Position numbers and translations under genes: made by a program. A DNA stretch of 64,000 nt from Panulirus ornatus (Eukaryota > Arthropoda > Malacostraca > Decapoda > Palinuridae): contig NC_092271.1 of the NCBI RefSeq assembly GCF_036320965.1, positions 17,789,529-17,853,528 on the forward strand, written 5' to 3'. The notes beneath the pieces are model-generated. The model saw nothing but the letters and a program-made list of their open reading frames with translations, was not told where the DNA came from and ran no database searches. Within the stretch, counting starts at the first letter, position 1; each line of letters starts with the position of its first letter. This document shows positions 59,792 through 64,000 of this stretch, in pieces.

Positions 59792-59795
<4 letters not shown>

Positions 59796-60502
59796 GATAT
59801 ACGGTTTGATTGTTGTGTTTTCTCTATATACTATCGAGCCATCATATTACAGCTACTGTTGCTCTTTCTTCTGAAAACAAGTGAAGTGTATGATGGGGCA
59901 ATCTGATATTTTGCTGGGCGAGAACAGCAGGATTACGAGAATGGACTTAGAGATCATGGAAATACTTCCCGCGAGGCCAAAGTAAAGCACAAAAGCCATT
60001 ACAAATCCAATTGATCCAATGACAAACTAGAGCTGTTGTTAAGATAACTAATCAAATTTTATAAATAAAGAAAATGTCAAAAAAAAAAAGAAAAAATCTT
60101 AAAGTTTATAAATATCTCGATTGCTAAGAGAAATCAACTTCACGAAAAATCATCATGATTACAGATATTGTTTTGGATAATTAAAGTTGTCCCACAAGTT
60201 AACATTTTTAATTAGAATATATGTCCAGTGGTACATGTGGGACGAGAGCAAGACGACCACGCCAGCTGTCGCTGGACCCTCATTTAAATTTCAACATCTT
60301 TAAGGGTTCTTTTTTTTTCCTCCCTTGACCTCCTTTACTTTGATGTTCTCCCCGCGTCCTGCCTCCTCCCGAAGGAAGATTGTACAGCAAATTACACAAT
60401 CTTTTTACTAGGACAGACAGTGGGAGGGACAGATACACAAGTAGAGTGACAGACACACAGACGCACATAAGAAATTATATGTATACAAATTGATAAAGGT
60501 GC

Positions 60503-60504
<2 letters not shown>
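59792..60504. other. AT-rich spacer
   Basis: No gene recognised; A-run at 60080-60090. Confidence 0.5.

Positions 60505-60574
<70 letters not shown>
60505..60574. repeat. (AT)n microsatellite
   Basis: Perfect AT array of 34 units, one border of family 3 copy b. Confidence 0.98.
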
Positions 60575-60577
<3 letters not shown>

Positions 60578-60820
60578 CTTTCATATATTCATTTCCCGCG
60601 TCAGCGAGGTACCGTTAAGAACAAAGGACTGGGCCGTTGAGGGAATATCCTCACCTGGCCCCCTTCTCTGTTCCTTCTTTTGGAAAATTATAAAAAAAAA
60701 AAGAGGGGAGGATTTCCAGCCATCCGCTCCCTCCCCTTTTAGTCGCCTTCTACGACAAGCAGGGAATACGTGGGAAGTATTCTTTCTCCCGTATCCCCAG
60801 GGATGATATATATACATATA
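60575..60820 (-). mobile_element. Dispersed repeat family 3, copy b (inverted)
   Basis: Reverse complement of 29412-29641: ATTTCCCGCGTCAGCGAGGT, CTGTTCCTTCTTTTGGAAAA, AGGGGAGGATTTCCAGCC, CCTTTTAGTCGCCTTCTACG, GGAATACGTGGGAAGTATTC and TATCCCCAGGGA. A short TA tract follows at 60808-60820. Confidence 0.85.
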
Positions 60821-61347
60821 CTTGCAATCATCTTTACCTACAATATATTTCCCATTATCTGGCACCAGTATTTAACATTTACGACATGTCTGACTTTATA
60901 AAGAATCATGTCTTTCTCTGCCACCACGCATAATGCATATCTTATCTGGAACTGTTTCCAGCCAACTGACGTAGTTTTCAATGTTTTTTCTTTGTTCTTT
61001 ACTTATCCCTTGTGGGGTATCTAATGTCAATCGTCGGTACATTACAAGGTGTTTCTAACTTTCTCTTGGGATCTCTTGTATATATCTTGCGATAGATAAA
61101 ATCTTTTTTCATGTTAACATGGTGTTATCGTACACTTAATGACTCGTGGTTTCTTCCCGGTGGAGATACATATCTGGTCCTGAATTATTACATTTTCTGT
61201 GATAGCCTCAATTTGTTGCCATGAGGAGTTTATTTATCATGTATCTCTTGTTCTCATCTTCCGCAGTTATAGAGTTCGGGTTCTTTCAGATTCTCATGAC
61301 ACTTCATAAGCGCTCTTGCTTCCAGCGAAGGCGAGAGGAAAAAGGGA

Positions 61348-61349
<2 letters not shown>
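60821..61349. other. Spacer without recognised gene
   Basis: T-rich unique-looking sequence, nothing recognised. Confidence 0.5.

Positions 61350-61385
<36 letters not shown>
61350..61385. repeat. (GA)n microsatellite
   Basis: Perfect GA array of 18 units. Confidence 0.96.
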
Positions 61386-61389
<4 letters not shown>

Positions 61390-62150
61390 CCTAAATCGTT
61401 TCTTTAAACTGTGAATGGAATGACTGGTCTGCTAAAGCGGAGTCATACAATAGCTACTGAAACCGTATAAGAAAATGCCATATAACAGCGAAAATGACGT
61501 CAATATTTTTTCTAAAAATACCGTGAAAAATGACGCCAAATAGTGTGATTATACTGACACCTGGTGTCGTGGATGAGAAACTCGAACGGAACGAAGAAAT
61601 GCCAAAGAAGGACTGTGAGGTGGTGCATGGCGGCCCAACTGTGAGACCTGCTCGCGCTAAAAGATTAATTATGTGGAAAAGAAAACAAATTAAGAAGAAG
61701 AAGAAGAGAGTCTTCAGTAACTGTCAGTAATGGGGTAAAGCGTCAGGGTTATGAACTGTGAACTAATGCCTGCTTGCTGCCGACGTGTAGGAAATAGATC
61801 AGCAAAAGAGGATACCAAAGCAGGAAAGATCTTTTAAGAAACAAGGTGTTGGGATTGGCCTAAAAGAAAGATTTTGTAGACACTTTATTCTTCACGTATT
61901 CAAAAAACCCCTTTTAGAGATTCGACAGTTTCTGATTAAAAGGAGTAAAAGTGGACGAAAAAAAATAGAAAGGAAAATGGAGATTTAGAGTGGAATGACA
62001 GTAAAATTTTACCTTGTGTGTCCAAGTTTCGAGGGCCAGTCCAGATTGGCTTCTTAAGGTCCAGTAACCAGATCTCAGAGGCACGACCTAGTCTTTGATG
62101 TGATGCATGTTGTGAATAGCTCGTCAAATACTTCCTGATCCATATACTTT
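61386..62150. other. Spacer; small Lys-rich open frame not called
   Basis: A 66-codon plus-strand frame (61530-61730) ends in a lysine-rich stretch from an AAG/AAA run. No homology known. Confidence 0.4.
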
Positions 62151-62174
62151 GTGTGTGTGTGTGTGTGTGTGTGT
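62151..62174. repeat. (GT)n microsatellite
   Basis: Perfect GT array of 12 units. Confidence 0.95.
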
Positions 62175-62944
62175 AACCAGTGACTAATTCGAGATCCCAC
62201 TCGACACCTCCTACATCACAATCTGGAGTGACAGTACGAGTAACCCTCGCAAGACCTTGAGGGTGGAAGTCGCGGGGGGAGGGAAGACAAGGAGGAGGAA
62301 GGGTTTAGAGGGATGGGTTCGTAGCCAACAAGGAGGAAGGCAGGAAGGGGTGAGGAGGGAGGGAGGATCGCTGATACCCCGAGCTGAGGATGAGATAAAG
62401 GGAACCCCTTCCCTCCCTCATCACCTTATCCCAACCATCGTGAAACCTGTAAAGACGACGGGAGATGGAGGGTGCTTGATGAGTGAACGTGATAACGTTT
62501 GATGTACCTGATAACAAAGGACTGGATCCCTCTTCATACAGAGGGAGGGGAAGGCATGAATCAAAGGGGGTAATCTGAGAACTTAAGCAGGGTGATGTCC
62601 CATCGCCTCAGAGATACAGCAGGGGTAATAGAGTGATAAGCTCGGGCTATTTAAGGTTCATTATCACTTTAACACCATCGTGATGGACGTTGGTGAGTGA
62701 GTAGGTAGGCCTCGCGTCTTGAGCGACGGGGTTTCACATGCCTCATGCCAACGTTCACGTCCTAGACATATCGTCTCCACCACCAGGGTTGCTCTTGTCC
62801 CTTCAAGGATGACAGGCACCTCGCTCGACGCTCGCTCGGTTACCATTTTGCGGCCGTTTCTAACACTGTATGGGAACCTGTGTGTCAAAGCTGATTTTTC
62901 ATTATTTCATTTCGGAAATCAATAAAACACACACATACACACAT
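62175..62944. other. Spacer without recognised gene
   Basis: G-rich patch at 62270-62370; nothing recognised. Confidence 0.5.
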
Positions 62945-63120
62945 TTGCTACCGGATTCCGCCTGCGCTGAGTTACGCCGCGAGTAGAAAATCACTTTTGG
63001 AAAAAAGGTTTACTGTCTCGTCGAGGAATTTCTTACTTTAAAAAGAGTCCATCCTTTCCCTGCTCCTGATTGTAGGGCAGCCTCCAGATCTGCAGGAGCC
63101 CCATAAGAAAGGCTCTGGAC
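62945..63120 (-). mobile_element. Dispersed repeat family 1, copy e (inverted)
   Basis: Plus-strand text TACCGGATTCCGCCTGCGCT, GAGTTACGCCGCGAGTAGAA, AAGAGTCCATCCTTTCCCTG, CTCCTGATTGTAGGGCAGCC and AGATCTGCAGGAGCC is the reverse complement order of copy a. Its 3' end abuts an AC-rich tract (62926-62942). Confidence 0.72.
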
Positions 63121-63341
63121 TCATATGATTTAATTTTTCTTTTTTTCATAAGAAAACGAGACAACTCCATGGTAATCATCTTGAAGAACCTTTGCCGTCT
63201 AGGTCTATATTTACAATACCATATCGTATGTACAACTTGGTGACCCATTGGGTTGTATGTTGTTAGCATACACACAGCTCGCAACCCTACAGCAATCCCA
63301 GGTCAGAGGGACGTAACCTTAAACGAGCAGCATGAACTACC

Positions 63342-63342
<1 letters not shown>

Positions 63343-63396
<54 letters not shown>
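63343..63396. repeat. (GA)n microsatellite
   Basis: Perfect GA array of 27 units. Confidence 0.98.
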
Positions 63397-63397
<1 letters not shown>

Positions 63398-63709
63398 ACA
63401 TCTTACTTTTTTATGGATATAGCTTCACTCTCGACATAAAAGTAGCAAACGAGGGGGGGGGTAGAAAAAAAAAGTGAGCACTTATGTGATTGTCTACGTT
63501 TTAGAGAGAGACACAGGTTGGGTGCGGGGTGCGGGCCCCGGCCTGGAGGGGCTATTGTGGCGTGACGCATAAAGGAACCTGGGGGAAAAAAAAAGAGAAA
63601 AAGGATGAGGGAGGGAGGGAGGGAGAGGTAAGACGCAACCTTAATGTGGTCGTTTTGAAGGAGGGTATGAGGGAGGGGGGGAGAAGTGGTGCAGTCTGGG
63701 TAATGCCCC

Positions 63710-63713
<4 letters not shown>

Positions 63714-63753
<40 letters not shown>
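63714..63753. repeat. (TC)n microsatellite
   Basis: Perfect TC array of 20 units, preceded by a purine-rich patch from 63590. Confidence 0.97.
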
Positions 63754-63755
<2 letters not shown>

Positions 63756-63887
63756 CCCCTCCACCAGGTCCCGGACGTGAGTCGACTATTATGGGGTCCC
63801 AACGTACTACTGTAGATGGGAATGTGATGTTCAAAGGGACTACGAAAATCCGCGGGCGACCATATCCTTCTTAACCCTCCTTGGGAA

Positions 63888-63980
63888 ACTGTTACGACCC
63901 TTGAGCACGATGGTACGACTTTTAAAGGAGCGACGGTGCAACACTTGGACACGACGACGTTACGACCCTTGAGTACGATA
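63888..63980. repeat. Short tandem words at the right edge
   Basis: GTTACGACCCTTGAGCACGA at 63891 recurs as GTTACGACCCTTGAGTACGA at 63959, 68 bp later. The array may continue beyond the window. Confidence 0.7.
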
Positions 63981-64000
63981 TTTGAACATGACAGACTGGT

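Overview
The window looks like nuclear DNA from a decapod crustacean. The support is the very high density of long dinucleotide microsatellites, large gene-poor spacers, short conserved exons with GT/AG introns, an ace-1 type acetylcholinesterase and Star-like FkbM proteins of arthropod type, and several short dispersed repeats that resemble ones I recall from decapod genomes. No operon, CRISPR array, prophage or complete transposon is visible. Species cannot be fixed from the sequence alone.

All recognisable coding DNA lies on the minus strand. (1) 619-3553: four consecutive exons of an MFSD6-like major facilitator transporter, with introns that match in phase; the 3' end runs off the left edge, and exon C (1620-2553) carries a one-base frameshift. 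(2) 18078-24245: a tandem pair of Star-like FkbM-domain genes. The right copy is complete in two exons (24189-24245 and 21692-22738, 367 aa). The left copy (18078-19174) has the same acceptor position but a one-base frameshift and no first exon that I can find. (3) 49973-52025: two exons of an acetylcholinesterase with signal peptide, catalytic triad and the conserved cysteines; the last coding exon is not identified. A decayed pair of C2H2 zinc fingers (13461-13616) and a decayed non-LTR retrotransposon (43850-44560, plus strand) are the only other protein-like sequences.

The rest is spacer. It holds about forty perfect dinucleotide arrays ((AC)n, (AG)n, (AT)n, often compound), one (CTG)10, several minisatellites (periods 26, 34, 39, 39/53, 43 and 60 bp), and at least five dispersed repeat families recognised only by comparing one part of the window with another. 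Many dispersed copies end in, or lie between, microsatellites, so the microsatellites seem to have spread with the mobile sequences. A repeat island at 28.5-29.95 kb packs copies of three families plus an interrupted TA array.

The genes have no evident joint function: one transporter, two membrane-anchored FkbM proteins and one cholinesterase. I found no convincing new biological system. The observations best worth checking are the frameshifts, the possible sharing of one leader exon by two Star-like terminal exons, the Trp at the choline-binding position of the cholinesterase, the array of CRE-like motifs near 42.4-42.7 kb, and the repeat families with microsatellite tails.
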